A stretch of DNA of 6,694 bases from Candidatus Methanolliviera sp. GoM_oil (GTDB lineage Archaea; Halobacteriota; Methanoliparia; Methanoliparales; Methanoliparaceae). Positions 5,370 through 6,694 of the stretch are shown here, in pieces. The stretch spans positions 1 to 6,694 of the forward strand of contig CABGHG010000094.1 in NCBI GenBank assembly GCA_902158735.1, read 5' to 3'. The position numbers and the translations under genes were made by a program. The notes below the pieces were generated by a model. It was given only the letters and a program-made list of their open reading frames with translations, had not been told where the DNA came from and searched no databases. The first letter of the stretch is position 1. The number at the start of each line of letters is the position of its first letter.

Positions 5370-6485
5370 TCACATCAGGTATTCTATTCGTTGCACGTGT
5401 CTCGATTCTTTGATCTTTAACCCTTCTTCTATAAGATCTAAAACTTCATCTTTCTCTTCAGGGAATTTATACCCACTATAATCCATCCTGAAGAGCGGTC
5501 TTTCATCTCTTCCGCGCCAAAAATTCATCGCATGATCAAAGCAAAGTCTGCCGTTGAACTTTAAATCTTCGACCATCATCTTTATCTCTCTCAGGTATCC
5601 ATACGGTGATAATAACTCAAAATTTCCACTCGTCCATTCTTCAAAGAGCGGCGTTAATGGATTTGGAGTATATGGTCTCGATCTGACGAAATCTGGATCT
5701 ATCTCATTTAGAACGCTTGCTGTATTCCTCGCATGTTGCTCCGACATCTTCTTTCCGCCCAAACCAGGCATAATATATTCAGAAAGTTCAAAACCTGCCT
5801 CTTTAGCCTTTATTCCCCCAAGAACCTGCTCCTCTGCAGTAACGCCCTTATTGACATATCTTAAGACGTCATCGTCCCCGCTTTCAAGGCCAACATGTAG
5901 TCTTAAGAGCCCCGATCTTCTTATTGCCGTTAGATCTTCGAGAGACCTTTTTGAAAGCGTCTTCGATCGAGCGTAAGATGTAACTCGCTCTATGCTTGGA
6001 AACGTCTCTTTAAGATATTTTACCACCTCGATCAATTCAGCGGGACGCATGATCAAACTGTTTGCGTCCTGCAAGAAGACCGTTCTTCCACCCGAATAGA
6101 GCCAATTATAGACGTTTACAAGAGATTGAAGATTACTTGATTCGTTCTCATTTAGCTCTTCAAAATCTTTTTCATACAAAAACAATGGATCGATGACCTT
6201 CCCCGCCCAGTCCATTCCGCCGAGTTTTTCAGCTATAACAGTTATCCCATCGGCGATATCTTTCACGGATTGAATATCCTCCTTTATCTCTTCCACCGGT
6301 CTCATCTGAAATTTCTCTCGATTGTAGGGTGTGCCATAACAGAATTTGCATTTTGACCACGGACAGTTGCGCGTGGCTCTTATCAAGAGAGAATAACTTC
6401 CTCCCTCCGAAGGCGGTCTTATTGCCCCAATCTCAAAAGAATATCTCTTCAAATCTTCTATTTCTGGGAGTACCATTTCCATCAT
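5370..6485 (-). CDS. Radical SAM protein of unknown substrate
   Basis: The 371-residue protein has a radical SAM core. RNCPWSKCKFC (from about residue 39) gives cysteines 41, 46 and 49 in a C-x4-C-x2-C spacing, as in one group of COG1032-like enzymes that start CPWxxCxFC. LQDANSLIM (about 138-146) and LHVGLESGDDDVLRYVNKG (196-214) match the strands of the SAM-binding barrel. YIMPGLGGKK and SRPYTPNPLTPLFEEW follow in the C-terminal half. No cobalamin-binding domain or TRAM domain is seen, and there is no added cysteine cluster. The substrate is not known to me. The gene begins with ATGA overlapping the stop of the HisA-related gene by 4 bases, so the two are probably made together. Tandem starts (ATGATG) are present, and no clear ribosome site supports one over the other. 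It lies 40 bases before the chosen purN start, which may link it to pterin, folate or purine chemistry, but this is inference from position only. Confidence 0.85.
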   Translation of the reverse strand: MMEMVLPEIEDLKRYSFEIGAIRPPSEGGSYSLLIRATRNCPWSKCKFCYGTPYNREKFQMRPVEEIKEDIQSVKDIADGITVIAEKLGGMDWAGKVIDPLFLYEKDFEELNENESSNLQSLVNVYNWLYSGGRTVFLQDANSLIMRPAELIEVVKYLKETFPSIERVTSYARSKTLSKRSLEDLTAIRRSGLLRLHVGLESGDDDVLRYVNKGVTAEEQVLGGIKAKEAGFELSEYIMPGLGGKKMSEQHARNTASVLNEIDPDFVRSRPYTPNPLTPLFEEWTSGNFELLSPYGYLREIKMMVEDLKFNGRLCFDHAMNFWRGRDERPLFRMDYSGYKFPEEKDEVLDLIEEGLKIKESRHVQRIEYLM

Positions 6486-6694
6486 CTCAACAGATCTAAA
6501 GGTATCTTGCCGTTATAAACGGCTGTGGCAACTAATGCACCATCCATTCCAATATCTTTGAGTCTATCGAGATCTTCTAATCCCCTTATTCCTCCCCCAA
6601 AGATCATAGAATGCACGGACATCCCTCTGAGCTCTTCCAAAAATTCGAGATCCATCCCCAATCCCGTTCCGACCTTGTCCAGAAAGAGAACTAT
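6482..6694 (-). CDS. HisA/HisF-related protein (COG1411-like), C-terminal part
   Basis: The last 70 codons are present, and the front lies beyond the window's right edge. The tail reads VLFLDKVGTGLG, later MIFGGGIRGLEDLDRL and then GALVATAVYNGKI, ending in TGA at 6482-6484. The GGGIR loop followed by a second phosphate-binding strand is the HisA/HisF TIM-barrel signature. The preceding LDKVGTG differs from true HisA and fits the HisA-related family found in methanogenic archaea and in methylotrophs that use methanopterin. The family has no proven reaction that I can name; a link with methanopterin or related cofactor synthesis has been suggested by gene company. It overlaps the radical SAM gene by 4 bases, so the pair is probably functionally linked. 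Real HisA is less likely but cannot be fully excluded from the tail alone. Confidence 0.7.
   Translation of the reverse strand: MVLFLDKVGTGLGMDLEFLEELRGMSVHSMIFGGGIRGLEDLDRLKDIGMDGALVATAVYNGKIPLDLLR

Noticed and set aside
5554..5976. Plus-strand open frame opposite the radical SAM gene (and similar ones opposite purN)
   Set aside because: It is antisense to a gene with clear cluster and barrel motifs, and has no start signal or family features.
1..6694. CRISPR array, tRNA or rRNA genes, tnpA
   Set aside because: I saw no regularly spaced repeats, cloverleaf arms or rRNA-like stretches, and no HUH/Y1 transposase motif in either strand's open frames.

Overview
The window looks archaeal, probably from a methanogen- or ANME-related anaerobe. 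The reasons are TATA-box-like promoters with close-set or absent Shine-Dalgarno sites, T-rich terminators, a HisA-related protein of the type seen in methanogens, and an archaeal-looking PurN. The lineage is an inference, because there is no rRNA or ribosomal protein gene to fix it.

The layout has two halves. The left half (1-2630) reads on the + strand and is accessory and partly broken DNA. It holds the 3' end of a nitroreductase-family gene (2-124), then an unassigned open tail and a lone hairpin. Next comes a TnpB-only IS200/IS605-type element (about 301-1666) with a possible left-end hairpin, a complete tnpB, and a right end that probably encodes the guide RNA scaffold. After it come a complete YgjP/M48-type metallopeptidase gene (1703-2380) and a decayed piece of a type I restriction gene hsdR (about 2533-2622, one frameshift). 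The peptidase is a usual neighbour of hsdR, so this looks like the ruin of a restriction-modification island whose other end was cut by or replaced with the transposon.

The right half (2631-6694) is a tight minus-strand gene run, transcribed right to left: HisA-related protein (partial) > radical SAM protein > purN > folC > folP. Junctions overlap by 4, 14 and 11 bases, except for a short gap before purN that carries a TATA-like box. PurN uses formyl-tetrahydrofolate, while FolP and FolC make dihydropteroate and add glutamate to the folate, so the last three genes link folate supply to purine synthesis. Such a cluster in an organism that presumably also uses a methanopterin-type carrier is biologically interesting. 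The two halves converge on an A/T-rich terminator region.

The most unusual signals are a 48-base, palindrome-rich in-frame insertion inside tnpB, a possible left-end hairpin whose loop copies the start region of tnpB, and two near-identical 20-base hairpins that differ by a compensated base pair. No tRNA, rRNA, CRISPR array or tnpA was found.
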